64,000 nucleotides of DNA from Nocardioides ginsengisegetis (GCF_014138045.1 NZ_JACGXA010000001.1:1845001-1909000), one strand, 5' to 3'; positions 38,420 through 47,354 are shown, counted from the first letter of the stretch. Notes: a model not told the origin generated them from the letters alone. A program made the numbers and translations.

Positions 38420-40006
38420 TCAGCTGTCGAACGCCTCGAGCACGGCGTCGTCGATGGTGTGCTTCGGCCCGGTGAACCAGTTCTTCGCCGAGACGTTCCA
38501 CCAGATCACCAGGAGCAGCAGCGCTCCGAGCGTGACGATGGGCGCGTAGTTGACGAACTTCCACTCGAACTCGTCGCGGAACGGGTTGGCGCCCGGCGTG
38601 GACGGCATCATCAGGTAGACCGACACGATGAGGATCTCGGCCACCGCGATCGGGTTCATCCACTTGTACTTCGAGCCGTTGTTCCACGAGCCGACGTCGA
38701 ACTTGTCGCCGTGGCGGAAGCGCAGCCAGATCGGGATCGCGAACGCCAGGTAGAGGCCGATGACCGCGATCGAGGTGACGGCGTAGAACGCCAGCGGGAC
38801 CGGCACGCCGTTGACGTCGACCTTGATCAGCGCCGGCAGCGTCAGCACGGCCGAGGCGACGCCGACCAGCATCACCGCGTTGGCCGGCACCCGGTTGGCC
38901 GAGAGCTGCTTCCACATCCCCGAGCCGGGCACGGCCCCGTCCCGGCTGAAGGCGTAGGTCATCCGGGATGCCGAGGTCATGCACGACGTGGCGCAGAAGA
39001 ACTGCGCGGACGCCGAGATGAACAGCACGAAGGTTGCCCAGTTGGTGCCGAGCGACTGCACGAAGATCCCGGCCACACCCGCGCCCGCCAGGGCGTTGTC
39101 GGGATTGCCGTTGGCGTCGTTCGGGATCGCGAACACCACGCACAGCAACAGGACGTAGCCGCCGAGGACGGAGTAGAAGATCGAGCGCCAGATGCCCTTG
39201 GCCGCAGCCTTGGAGGCCGATGCGGTCTCCTCGGACAGGTGGGCACAGGCGTCGAAGCCGGTGATGGTGTACTGCGTGAGCAGGAAGCCGAACGGCACGA
39301 TCGCGAACCAGAAGCCCAGGCTGCTGGTGCTGCCCCCGCCGTAGCCGGAGTTGTTGAACCGCTCGGTGAAGACATAGCTGAAGCTCTGGTGCTGGTCGGG
39401 GACCAGGATCAGGACCAGCACGATCGCCGCAGCGCCGGCCACGTGCCACCACACCGACACGTTGTTCATGACCGCCATCAGGTGGCCGCTGAAGATGTTG
39501 AGCACCGAGGCCAGTACGAGCACGATCACGAAGATGATGAAGACCCGCGTCAGCGAGTAGTGGCCCGCGAACGACGTCGAGTAGGTGCTGATGGTCAGGT
39601 CGATGAAGGTCGCGCAGCCGTAGGCCACGCCCGCGGTCACCGCGACCAGGCCGATCAGGTTGAGCCAGCCGGTGAAGAAGCCAGCGGCCGGGCCGCCGAG
39701 CTTGGAGGCCCACCAGTAGATGCCGCCCGAGGTCGGGTACGCCGACACGAGCTCGGACATCGTGAAGCCGATGATCAGGATGAACAGGCCGAGGATCGGC
39801 CACGACCACGAGATCGAGATCGGGCCGCCGTTGTTGAAGCCGGCGCCGAAGTTGGTGAAGCAGCCGGCGAGGATCGAGATGATCGAGAACGAGATCGCGA
39901 AGTTGGAGAAGCCCGACCAGGACCGGTTGAGGTCCTGCTTGTAGCCCAGCTTGGCCAGCATGGCCTCGTCTTCGGAGAGCTGCGGCTTGTCAGCAGTGTC
40001 AGCCAT
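38420..40006 (-). CDS. APC superfamily amino acid/amine permease
   Basis: A 528-residue membrane protein with about twelve helices. The helix 1 region FSNFAISFSIISILAGC and ISWSWPILGLFILIIGFTMSEL, with AYPTSGGIYWWASKLGG following, are typical of the GABA/amine permease branch of the APC superfamily. GFDACAHLSEET is the conserved helix 6 segment. It is likely the uptake system for the amine metabolised by the surrounding genes. GGAAGGTG precedes the ATG at 40006; the frame reads open upstream into the regulatory region but has no signal there. It is divergent from the GntR gene. Confidence 0.9.
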   Translation of the reverse strand: MADTADKPQLSEDEAMLAKLGYKQDLNRSWSGFSNFAISFSIISILAGCFTNFGAGFNNGGPISISWSWPILGLFILIIGFTMSELVSAYPTSGGIYWWASKLGGPAAGFFTGWLNLIGLVAVTAGVAYGCATFIDLTISTYSTSFAGHYSLTRVFIIFVIVLVLASVLNIFSGHLMAVMNNVSVWWHVAGAAAIVLVLILVPDQHQSFSYVFTERFNNSGYGGGSTSSLGFWFAIVPFGFLLTQYTITGFDACAHLSEETASASKAAAKGIWRSIFYSVLGGYVLLLCVVFAIPNDANGNPDNALAGAGVAGIFVQSLGTNWATFVLFISASAQFFCATSCMTSASRMTYAFSRDGAVPGSGMWKQLSANRVPANAVMLVGVASAVLTLPALIKVDVNGVPVPLAFYAVTSIAVIGLYLAFAIPIWLRFRHGDKFDVGSWNNGSKYKWMNPIAVAEILIVSVYLMMPSTPGANPFRDEFEWKFVNYAPIVTLGALLLLVIWWNVSAKNWFTGPKHTIDDAVLEAFDS

Positions 40007-40087
40007 GCGGCACCTTCCGTGGGTGTGATGCAGCCTTTTCCGGGACGGTAGACCCGCCCGATTCAGGGTGTCCATAGCCCTACGCAA

Positions 40088-40111
40088 AATTGGTATGAAC
40101 CCAGACCAATT
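40088..40111. promoter_or_regulatory. Inverted repeat operator in the divergent permease/gntR promoter
   Basis: AATTGGT and ACCAATT are perfect 7-bp arms separated by 10 bases, in an AT-rich island between divergent genes. TGGT/ACCA half-sites fit FadR-type GntR repressors, and the adjacent regulator is of that family, so autoregulation and control of both operons are likely. Confidence 0.6.
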
Positions 40112-40143
40112 GCCGATTGACACGGGCATACCCCGAAATCAGG

Positions 40144-40887
40144 ATGAGCACCATGACGGCCTCCCCCGTGCACGACCTCACCCAGGCGGTGCTGCGGCCG
40201 GTGCGGGGGCACCACGCGTTCGAGGCCTGCGTCGAGCAGCTGGCCACGACGATCCGGCTGGGCGTCTACCCGTTGGGGTCGACCCTGCCGTCCGAACGCG
40301 AGCTCGCGGTGCGGCTCGGGGTCTCCCGGGCCACCCTGCGCGAGGCGATGGCGGCCCTGCGGGAAGCCGGACTGGTCGAGACCAGGCGCGGCCGTGGTGG
40401 GGGCACGGTGGTCACGCTCAAGCCGCGGACGCCCTCGGCCCGCGCGGCCGCACGCACCACGGCCGCCAAGCGCCAGGACTGGCTGGACGCCCTCGACTTC
40501 CGCCGGATCGTCGAGCCCGGAGCCGCGCAGCTGGCCGCGACCACGCGACCCACCGGCGATCGACGTACGCAGCTGGAGGAGGCGCACGCCGCCGTCGTGG
40601 CGGCCCGCAAGCCCGCCGCGCACCGCCAGGCCGACTCGCGCTTCCACCTGACCATCGCCGCGCTCACCGGGTCGCCGCGGGTCATCGAGTCGGTGACCTC
40701 GGTGCAGTCGACGCTGCACGAGATGCTGCTGGCGATCCCGGTGCTCGAGCAGAACATCAACCACTCCGACCGCCAGCACGCCGCCCTGGTGCGGGCCATC
40801 CTCGACGGGAAGGCCGACCGGGCGCGCGTGGTCATGGAGGAACACTGCGACGACACCGCCGCGCTCCTGCGCGGACTGGTGGGTTGA
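40144..40887 (+). CDS. FadR-type GntR family transcriptional regulator
   Basis: A 247-residue regulator. The N-terminal winged helix has LPSERELAVRLGVSRATLREAMAALREAGLVETRRGRGG (in two parts, about residues 50-88), the GntR signature. The C-terminal FCD domain has the metal-binding histidine pattern (FHLTIAALTGSP and ARVVMEEHCDD). It should repress the divergent permease operon and its own downstream catabolic genes until an amine-derived ligand binds. ATG codons at 40144 and 40153 are both possible; AGGATGAG favours the second. Confidence 0.9.
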   Translation: MSTMTASPVHDLTQAVLRPVRGHHAFEACVEQLATTIRLGVYPLGSTLPSERELAVRLGVSRATLREAMAALREAGLVETRRGRGGGTVVTLKPRTPSARAAARTTAAKRQDWLDALDFRRIVEPGAAQLAATTRPTGDRRTQLEEAHAAVVAARKPAAHRQADSRFHLTIAALTGSPRVIESVTSVQSTLHEMLLAIPVLEQNINHSDRQHAALVRAILDGKADRARVVMEEHCDDTAALLRGLVG

Positions 40888-40908
40888 CCCGACACCCAGG
40901 AGAGCGCC

Positions 40909-42282
40909 TTGTCCACTCGCAACGACCGGCACCTGACCATGGACGACCTCGTGGCGCGCATCGAGGACGGCACGATCGACACGGTCGTCGTCGCCTTCAC
41001 CGACATGCAGGGACGGCTGCAGGGCAAGCGCCTGCACGGGCACTACTTCGCCGACCACGTGTGGGACGGCGGCAAGGGCCACGGCACCGAGGGCTGCAAC
41101 TACCTGCTCGCCGTGGACGTCGACATGAACACCGTCGACGGCTACACCATCTCGTCGTGGGACAAGGGCTACGGCGACATGGAGTTCGTCATGGACGAGG
41201 AGACGATCCGGCTCGTCACCTGGCATCCCGCCACGGCGATGATCCAGTGCGACCTGGTCTGGCCCGACCACACCCCCGTGGTGCAGTCGCCGCGCGCCAT
41301 CCTGCAGCGCCAGCTCGACCGGGTCGCCGCGCACGGCTGGACCGCGCTGTCGGGCACGGAGCTGGAGTTCATCGCCTTCGACACGACGTACGAGCAGGCG
41401 AAGCTCGACGGCTACCGGGGCCTGGTGCCGGTCAACCAGTACAACGTCGACTACTCGATCCTCGGCACCTCCCGGGTCGAGCCGCTCCTCCGCGACATCC
41501 GCAACCACATGTACGCCGCCGGCCTCGAGGTCGAGGGCGCCAAGGGCGAGTGCAACTTCGGCCAGCACGAGGTCGGGTTCCTCTACGCCGAGGCGATGAC
41601 GACCGCCGACAACCATGCTGTCTACAAGACCGCCGCGAAGGAGATCGCCGCCCAGCAGGGCAAGGCGATCACCTTCATGGCGAAGTACGACCAGCGCGAG
41701 GGCAACTCCTGCCACATCCACCTGTCCCTGCGCGGCGCCGACGGCGAACTGGTGTTCTGGAAGGACGGCGCCCGCACCCCGCTCTACGACCACTTCGTGG
41801 CCGGGGTGCTCGCGACGGCGGCCGACTTCACCCTGCTCTACGCCCCGAACATCAACTCCTACAAGCGCTTCGCCGACGGCTCCTTCGCGCCGACGACCAT
41901 CGCGTGGGGGCTCGACAACCGGACCTGCGCCGTGCGCCTGGTGGGTCACGGCGCCGGTGCCCGGATGGAGAACCGCATCCCCGGCGCCGACGTGAACCCC
42001 TACCTCGCGCTGGCGGCCATGCTCGCCGGCGGGCTGCACGGGATCGAGCACGAGCTGCCCCTCGAGGACGAGCTGGTCGGCAACGCCTACACGTCGGGCC
42101 GCGACAAGGTGCCCTCGACGATGGCCGCCGCGCGGGAGGTGTTCGCCACGTCGGCGGTCGCGCGGGCGGCCCTGGGTGACGAGGTCGTCGACCACTACGT
42201 GAACATGGCGGACGTGGAGCTCGCGGCCTACCGGGCGGCCGTCACCGACTGGGAGCTCCACCGCGGATTCGAGAGGCTCTGA
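40909..42282 (+). CDS. Glutamine-synthetase-like gamma-glutamyl amine ligase
   Basis: A 457-residue member of the glutamine synthetase family. It has the N-terminal beta-grasp segment FTDMQGRLQGKRLHG, the metal-site GAKGECNFGQHEVGF, the ATP-site SCHIHLSL, and RLVGHGAGARMENRIPGADVN. It is closer to PuuA/GlnA3/GlnA4-type enzymes that join glutamate to amines than to nitrogen-assimilating GlnA, because the surrounding genes are catabolic and the adenylylation region is not evident. The start is TTG at 40909, chosen for the AGGAGAG seven bases upstream. Its stop overlaps the next ATG (TGATG). Confidence 0.88.
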   Translation: MSTRNDRHLTMDDLVARIEDGTIDTVVVAFTDMQGRLQGKRLHGHYFADHVWDGGKGHGTEGCNYLLAVDVDMNTVDGYTISSWDKGYGDMEFVMDEETIRLVTWHPATAMIQCDLVWPDHTPVVQSPRAILQRQLDRVAAHGWTALSGTELEFIAFDTTYEQAKLDGYRGLVPVNQYNVDYSILGTSRVEPLLRDIRNHMYAAGLEVEGAKGECNFGQHEVGFLYAEAMTTADNHAVYKTAAKEIAAQQGKAITFMAKYDQREGNSCHIHLSLRGADGELVFWKDGARTPLYDHFVAGVLATAADFTLLYAPNINSYKRFADGSFAPTTIAWGLDNRTCAVRLVGHGAGARMENRIPGADVNPYLALAAMLAGGLHGIEHELPLEDELVGNAYTSGRDKVPSTMAAAREVFATSAVARAALGDEVVDHYVNMADVELAAYRAAVTDWELHRGFERL

Positions 42283-43658
42283 TGGTTTCGACAGGCTCCA
42301 CCACCGAGATCTACACGGTCATCAACCCAGCAACGGCCCGGGCCGTCACCGACGTACCGCTGGCCTCGGTCGAGCAGACGGACGTCGCGATCGAGCGTGC
42401 CCACGAGGCGTTCGTGTCCTGGCGCGCCGTCGCTCCCGGCGAGCGGGCCGCGCTGCTGCGACGGTTCGCGTCCGTCGTCGACGACCACGTCGAGGAGCTG
42501 GCCGAGCTCGAGGTGCGCAACGCCGGCCACACCTGGGGCAACGCGCGCTGGGAGGCCGGCAACGTCCGCGACTGCCTCAACTACTACTCCGGCGCGCCGG
42601 AGCGGCTCTTCGGACGCCAGATCCCGGTCGCCGGCGGCACCGACGTGACCTTCCACGAGCCGATCGGCGTCGTGGGCATCATCGTCCCCTGGAACTTCCC
42701 CATGCCGATCGCCGGCTGGGGCTTCGCCCCGGCGCTGGCCGCCGGCAACACGGTGGTCCTGAAGCCGGCCGAGCTCACGCCGCTCACCGCGATCCGGCTC
42801 GGCGAGCTCGCCCTCGAGGCCGGCCTCCCCGAGCACGTCCTGACGATCATCCCGGGCCACGGCTCCGTGGTCGGCGAGCGCTTCGTGACGCACCCGCTGG
42901 TCCGCAAGGTCTGCTTCACCGGCTCCACCGAGGTGGGCAAGAAGGTGATGGCCGGCTGCGCCGACCAGGTCAAGCGGGTGACCCTCGAGCTCGGCGGCAA
43001 GAGCAGCAACATCGTCTTCGCCGACGCCGACATCGACGCGGCGGCCGCGTCGGCCCCGTACGCCGTCTTCGACAACGCCGGCCAGGACTGCTGCGCGCGC
43101 TCGCGCATCCTCGTCGAGCGGTCGGCGTACGACGAGTTCCTCGCCAAGCTCGAGCCGGCGGTGCTCGGGATGCGCGTGCTCGACCCCGCGGACGAGTCGA
43201 GCGAGATGGGGCCGCTGATCTCGGCCAAGCAGCGGGGCGTCGTGCAGGGCTACCTCGACGAGGTCGACGTGGCCTTCGCCGGCGCGACGCCCGGCGGCGA
43301 CGGCTTCTGGGTGCCGCCGAGCGTGGTGACGGTGGACGACCCGGCCGCGCGGATCTGGCGCGAGGAGGTCTTCGGCCCGGTGGTCGCGGTGATGCCGTTC
43401 GACACCGAGGCCGAGGCGGTGGAGCTGGCCAATGACTCGGAGTACGGCCTCTCGGGGTCGATCTTCACCAACGATCTCGGCCGCGGCCTGCGGGTGGCCC
43501 GCGGCGTGCAGTCGGGCAACCTCAGCGTCAACAGCCACTCGGCGGTCCGCTACTGGACGCCGTTCGGTGGCTACAAGCAGTCCGGCCTCGGCCGGGAGCT
43601 CGGTCCGGACGCCCCGATGGCGTTCACCGAGGAGAAGAACGTCTTCATCGCGCACTAG
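42282..43658 (+). CDS. Aldehyde dehydrogenase (NAD(P)-dependent)
   Basis: A 458-residue aldehyde dehydrogenase. The cofactor segment is IIVPWNFPMPIAGWGFAPAL, the catalytic glutamate is in LELGGKSSN and the nucleophile in FDNAGQDCCARSR. The C-terminal FGGYKQSGLGRELG is conserved. In the Puu-type route it would oxidise a gamma-glutamyl aldehyde. The first nine residues (MVSTGSTTE) are encoded by a dispersed DNA repeat, and homology seems to begin after it, so the repeat has supplied the start codon region. The ATG overlaps the ligase stop. Confidence 0.92.
   Translation: MVSTGSTTEIYTVINPATARAVTDVPLASVEQTDVAIERAHEAFVSWRAVAPGERAALLRRFASVVDDHVEELAELEVRNAGHTWGNARWEAGNVRDCLNYYSGAPERLFGRQIPVAGGTDVTFHEPIGVVGIIVPWNFPMPIAGWGFAPALAAGNTVVLKPAELTPLTAIRLGELALEAGLPEHVLTIIPGHGSVVGERFVTHPLVRKVCFTGSTEVGKKVMAGCADQVKRVTLELGGKSSNIVFADADIDAAAASAPYAVFDNAGQDCCARSRILVERSAYDEFLAKLEPAVLGMRVLDPADESSEMGPLISAKQRGVVQGYLDEVDVAFAGATPGGDGFWVPPSVVTVDDPAARIWREEVFGPVVAVMPFDTEAEAVELANDSEYGLSGSIFTNDLGRGLRVARGVQSGNLSVNSHSAVRYWTPFGGYKQSGLGRELGPDAPMAFTEEKNVFIAH
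42284..42307 (+). repeat. Dispersed 24-bp repeat, copy D (forms a gene start)
   Basis: GGTTTCGACAGGCTCCACC then ACCGA, two substitutions from the consensus. It begins with the last base of the aldehyde dehydrogenase ATG and encodes residues 2-9. Confidence 0.7.
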
Positions 43659-43668
43659 GAGGCACACA

Positions 43669-44448
43669 GTGGCAGGACGTATCCAGGGCAAGGTCGCCGT
43701 CGTCACGGGAGGCTGCTCGGGGATCGGGTTGGCGACCGTGCAGCGCTTCGTCGAGGAGGGTGCCCGGGTCGTCATCGGTGACATCGACGAGCAGCGCGGC
43801 CACGAGCTGGTCGGCCAGCTCGGCGGCACCGACGTCGCCACCTTCGTCAAGGTCGACGTCACCTCCAAGGACGAGGTCGACGCGCTCTTCCAGACCGCGA
43901 AGGACACCTACGGGTCGGTCGACATCGCCTTCAACAACGCCGGCATCAGCCCCCCGGAGGACGACTCGATCCTCGACACCGACCTGGACGCCTGGCGCCG
44001 GGTCCAGGAGGTCAACCTGACCAGCGTCTACTTGTGCTGCAAGGCGGCGCTGCCCCACATGCTGGCGCAGGGCAAGGGGTCGATCATCAACACCGCGTCG
44101 TTCGTCGCGGTGATGGGCGCGGCCACGTCGCAGATCTCCTACTCCGCCTCCAAGGGCGGCGTGCTGTCGATGTCGCGCGAGCTCGGCGTGCAGTTCGCCC
44201 GCGAGGGCGTGCGGGTCAACGCGCTGTGCCCCGGACCGGTCAACACGCCGCTGCTGCAGGAGCTGTTCGCCAAGGACCCCGAGCGCGCGGCGCGACGCTT
44301 GGTGCACGTGCCGATGGGCCGCTTCGCGGAGCCGCTGGAGATGGCGAACGCCGTGCTCTTCCTGGCCTCCGACGAGTCCAGCTTCATCACCGCCAACACG
44401 TTCCTCGTCGACGGCGGCATCTCCGGCGCCTACGTCACGCCGCTCTGA
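43669..44448 (+). CDS. Short-chain dehydrogenase/reductase
   Basis: A 259-residue SDR. The cofactor motif is VTGGCSGIGLA (about 13-23), NNAG is at about 88-91, and the catalytic Ser-Tyr-Lys lies in ASFVAVMGAATSQISYSASKGG. DIDEQRG after the second strand favours NAD. In the amine locus it could oxidise a gamma-glutamyl alcohol (as needed for ethanolamine) before the aldehyde dehydrogenase step. AGGAGG precedes the GTG at 43669, ten bases after the aldehyde dehydrogenase stop. Confidence 0.9.
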   Translation: MAGRIQGKVAVVTGGCSGIGLATVQRFVEEGARVVIGDIDEQRGHELVGQLGGTDVATFVKVDVTSKDEVDALFQTAKDTYGSVDIAFNNAGISPPEDDSILDTDLDAWRRVQEVNLTSVYLCCKAALPHMLAQGKGSIINTASFVAVMGAATSQISYSASKGGVLSMSRELGVQFAREGVRVNALCPGPVNTPLLQELFAKDPERAARRLVHVPMGRFAEPLEMANAVLFLASDESSFITANTFLVDGGISGAYVTPL

Positions 44449-44459
44449 GGGGGGTGAGC

Positions 44460-45182
44460 ATGGGGCTCCCGGTGATCGGCCTGACCACCTACCGCGAGGA
44501 CGCGTCGTGGGGGGTGTGGCACCAGTCCGCCGACCTGCTGCCGGCGCAGTATGCCCGGGCCGTCGAGGCGACCGGTGGGGTGCCGCTGCTGCTGCCTCCG
44601 GTGGCGACGCCCGACGCCGCCGCGGCGGTCGTCGCCCGGCTCGACGGGCTGGTGATCAGCGGCGGGGCCGACGTCGACCCCGAGCGGTACGGCGCGCCGC
44701 CGCACCCGCGGACCGCGGGCTGGCGGCCGGACCGCGACGCCTGGGAGACCGCGCTGCTCGACGCGGCCGACGCGGCGGGCCTCCCGGTCCTCGGGGTCTG
44801 CCGGGGCATGCAGCTGATGGCGGTGCACGCCGGCGGAGAGCTCGACCAGCACACGCCCGACCTGGTCGACCACGAGGAGCACTCCCCCGGCGGCGACGTC
44901 TTCGGGACCATCCCGGTCGCGACCGTCCCCGGCAGCCGCGTGGCCGGGCTCGTCGGGACGACGCTCGACGTGAGCTGCCACCACCACCAGTCGGTGCGCT
45001 CGCACCCGGGCTTCACGGCGTCCGCGCACGCGGCCGACGGCACCCTCGAGGCCATGGAGGCACCGGGCGACCGCTTCTGCGTGGCGGTGCAGTGGCACCC
45101 CGAGACGTCCGCCGACGTGGGCCTGCTGGCGGGACTCCTCGAGGCCGCAACCGCCCACGCCGAGCGCAGGGTGAGCGCGTGA
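44460..45182 (+). CDS. Gamma-glutamyl-gamma-aminobutyrate hydrolase family protein (PuuD-like)
   Basis: A 240-residue class I glutamine-amidotransferase-like hydrolase. The nucleophile elbow is LGVCRGMQLM, and the catalytic His-Glu pair is in AVQWHPETS. DGLVISGGADVDPERYG is the oxyanion loop typical of PuuD. It would release glutamate from the oxidised gamma-glutamyl product. The ATG at 44460 follows a G-rich stretch (GAGGGGGGTGAG); a GTG at 44454 is also possible. Its stop overlaps the next start (GTGA). Confidence 0.9.
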   Translation: MGLPVIGLTTYREDASWGVWHQSADLLPAQYARAVEATGGVPLLLPPVATPDAAAAVVARLDGLVISGGADVDPERYGAPPHPRTAGWRPDRDAWETALLDAADAAGLPVLGVCRGMQLMAVHAGGELDQHTPDLVDHEEHSPGGDVFGTIPVATVPGSRVAGLVGTTLDVSCHHHQSVRSHPGFTASAHAADGTLEAMEAPGDRFCVAVQWHPETSADVGLLAGLLEAATAHAERRVSA

Positions 45183-45970
45183 CCCGTCCCCGCGAGCGGG
45201 TCCTGGTCAGTGCGCACCGCGCCGGGGCGGGCCTCCGGGTCGACCTGGAGAACAGCTCGACCGCCTTCGCGGCGGCCCTGGCCCTCGACGTCGACTTCGT
45301 GGAGTTCGACGTGCAACGCTGCGCCGACGGGGTCCTCGTGGTGGCGCACGACCCGACCTTCGTGCGTGACGGTGACGAGGTCGCCTTCACGGACGTGACC
45401 GCAGCGGAGGCGCGGGAGCACTCCCCGGGGTTGCTCACCTACGACGACGCCCTGGGCCTCCTCGCCGGCCGTCGCTCCGCGCACATCGACCTGAAGGCCA
45501 GCGCCGCCCGTCCCGAGCAGGCTGTGGCCGCCACCGCGCTCGCGGTCGAGCGGCTCGGCCCCGACGGCTTCGTCGTCACCACCGGCAGCGACCGCGCCGT
45601 CCGGGCGATCCGCGACTGGGGCGACAGCCAGGGCCTGACCCTGCTCGTCGGCCTGTCGCTGGGCCGCAACACCCGCGGCCTGGCGGTGCGCGAGCGGATC
45701 AGGATCCGCCGGTCCGAGCTCCTGCCCGGTCGCCGCCTCCGCCTCTCCCGTGCCTCCGTCGTCGTCGCGCACCACTGGCTCGCCCGCCTCGGGGTCGCCC
45801 GCTTCGCCCGCCGGCGCGGCATCCCGCTGCTGGTGTGGACCGTCGACACCCCGCGCGCCCTCGGTCACTGGCTCCGCCCCGGACGGGCCTGGCTGGTCAC
45901 GACCAACCACCCCGAGCTGGCCCTGGCCATCCGCGCGGACGCCACCTACCGGAGGAGCAGCAGCCGGTAG
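45179..45970 (+). CDS. Glycerophosphodiester phosphodiesterase
   Basis: A 263-residue TIM-barrel GDPD. The active-site motif is SAHRAGAG with ENSSTAF (the usual HRG is HRA), then VEFDVQRCADGVLVVAHDPTF with the metal-binding Glu, Asp and second His. LLVWTVDTPRAL and VTTNHPELAL are the late barrel motifs. It has no signal peptide, so it acts on imported or internal glycerophosphodiesters. It could release ethanolamine or choline, which would link it to the upstream genes to which it is translationally coupled by GTGA. It overlaps the convergent metalloprotease by 25 bases. Confidence 0.87.
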   Translation: MTRPRERVLVSAHRAGAGLRVDLENSSTAFAAALALDVDFVEFDVQRCADGVLVVAHDPTFVRDGDEVAFTDVTAAEAREHSPGLLTYDDALGLLAGRRSAHIDLKASAARPEQAVAATALAVERLGPDGFVVTTGSDRAVRAIRDWGDSQGLTLLVGLSLGRNTRGLAVRERIRIRRSELLPGRRLRLSRASVVVAHHWLARLGVARFARRRGIPLLVWTVDTPRALGHWLRPGRAWLVTTNHPELALAIRADATYRRSSSR

Positions 45971-47229
45971 GTCCCCAGCGAGCCGTAGTCGGAGTAGCGG
46001 CCCGGGGTCGTGGGCGACCCGGTGCCGACGCCGTCGACGTACGCGACGTAGGTCGCGGGGGTGCGCGGGAGCGTGGCCGTCCAGGTGGCGCCGAGTCCGA
46101 GCGCCTTGAGGCGAGTGTCCCGGGTGGTCGGCGCATCGACGGTCGCCACCGTGTTTCCGGCGGCATCGGTGATCCGCAGCCCCACGTCGAGGTCGGCCTT
46201 GACCGCGAGGGTCGACGCGGTGAGCGTGACCGGCCCGGACGCGGTGAAGATGAACGCGTCGACGTCGGTGCGCGTGGTGATCACCCCGTTGACGACGGTG
46301 CCCGGCACGAGGGGCGTGGCGGTCGCGGCGGTGTCGCCGTGGTCGTCGGGACGGATCGGGGCGCTGCGGGCGATGATCGCGACGTCGTCCTGGGTGTTGT
46401 TCGCACCGGGGTACTCCCCCAGCGACCACTGGCTCACGGGCTGGGAGAAGCTCGAGCCCATGATCGGCGACCAGGGCGCGCGGCCGTCGTAGTAGGCCAG
46501 GGTCGCGGTGCCGTCGTGCATCAGCCCGAAGAGGTGCCCGGCCTCGTGGCTGACGCCCTCGCCGATGTCCTCGCCGGAGTAGGAGCCGAAGACGAACGCC
46601 GGCTGGGCGTAGTCCTTGGCGGCCCCGACCGCACCGAAGACGTTGCCGTAGGCCAGTCCGCCGCAGCGACAGGCCGCCTGGAGCGGCCCGCCCTGCGTGA
46701 CGAGCACCGTCGCGCCGTACGACGCATCCGCGTCCGACGAGCGGTCCAGCGCGTCGGGGGCCGGCGTCCGCGTCGTCACGTTGACGTCGAACGGCGCGAA
46801 GTCCTCGGCCGTCACCTGCCACGCGCGCTGGATCTCGGCGAGCTCCGTAGGGCTGAAGTTGGTGTCGACGGGCGGCGTGATCGACCACGGCCGTGCGGTG
46901 ATGGAGTCCAGCCCGAAGTCGGCGTTGAAGGCGGTGCCGGCGACGGTGCCGCCGGTGAACTTGAGGAAGAGCGTGCGGGACGACCCCGGCCTCGAGTCGA
47001 GGGCGAAGGTGTCGCGCAGCGGGGCCGGCAGCGGCACGAGGGCCGACTGGCCCAGCGCGCTGGGCGCCGGTGCCGGCGGCGCCACAGGGTCGGTGAGGAC
47101 GGTCAGGCCGGACCGGGTGGTCGCGGTGCCGGCCGACGAGACCACCGGGGCCAGGGGCGCGAGTGAGAGCACGGCCGCGACGAGCGCGCCAAGGCCGAGA
47201 CGGGAGGTGCGGTTTCCGAGAGTGTGCAT
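45946..47229 (-). CDS. Secreted zinc metalloprotease (metzincin type)
   Basis: A 427-residue exported protein. The signal peptide covers residues 1 to about 33 (GALVAAVLSLAPLAPVVSSAG). The zinc site is GVSHEAGHLFGLMHDG (HExxHxxGxxHD) and the Met-turn is SPIMGSSF, both hallmarks of metzincins. The catalytic domain spans about 65-310 and includes a CRC pair (QAACRCGGLAYG). The C-terminal 110 residues look like a PPC-type beta domain (DADAFIFTASGPVTLTAS-like, ending YRLLLLR). The start is the ATG at 47229; an upstream extension would precede the signal peptide. Its 3' end overlaps the GDPD gene. Confidence 0.87.
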   Translation of the reverse strand: MHTLGNRTSRLGLGALVAAVLSLAPLAPVVSSAGTATTRSGLTVLTDPVAPPAPAPSALGQSALVPLPAPLRDTFALDSRPGSSRTLFLKFTGGTVAGTAFNADFGLDSITARPWSITPPVDTNFSPTELAEIQRAWQVTAEDFAPFDVNVTTRTPAPDALDRSSDADASYGATVLVTQGGPLQAACRCGGLAYGNVFGAVGAAKDYAQPAFVFGSYSGEDIGEGVSHEAGHLFGLMHDGTATLAYYDGRAPWSPIMGSSFSQPVSQWSLGEYPGANNTQDDVAIIARSAPIRPDDHGDTAATATPLVPGTVVNGVITTRTDVDAFIFTASGPVTLTASTLAVKADLDVGLRITDAAGNTVATVDAPTTRDTRLKALGLGATWTATLPRTPATYVAYVDGVGTGSPTTPGRYSDYGSLGTYRLLLLR

Positions 47230-47354
47230 GGCGGATGCGATTCCTTTCGCCGTTCCACGCGTTCCTCCCCCAACGGCACGCCGCACCCGGACCTGAGGAC
47301 TTTGCCGGCGGGTCTGGTCCACCTGCGTCACGCGCGGGTTGACACACTGACGCC

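Noticed and set aside
47337..47354. TTGACA at 47340 as a -35 box for the alpha/beta hydrolase gene
   Set aside because: It lies only nine bases from the ATG, too close for a -35; no convincing -10 follows.
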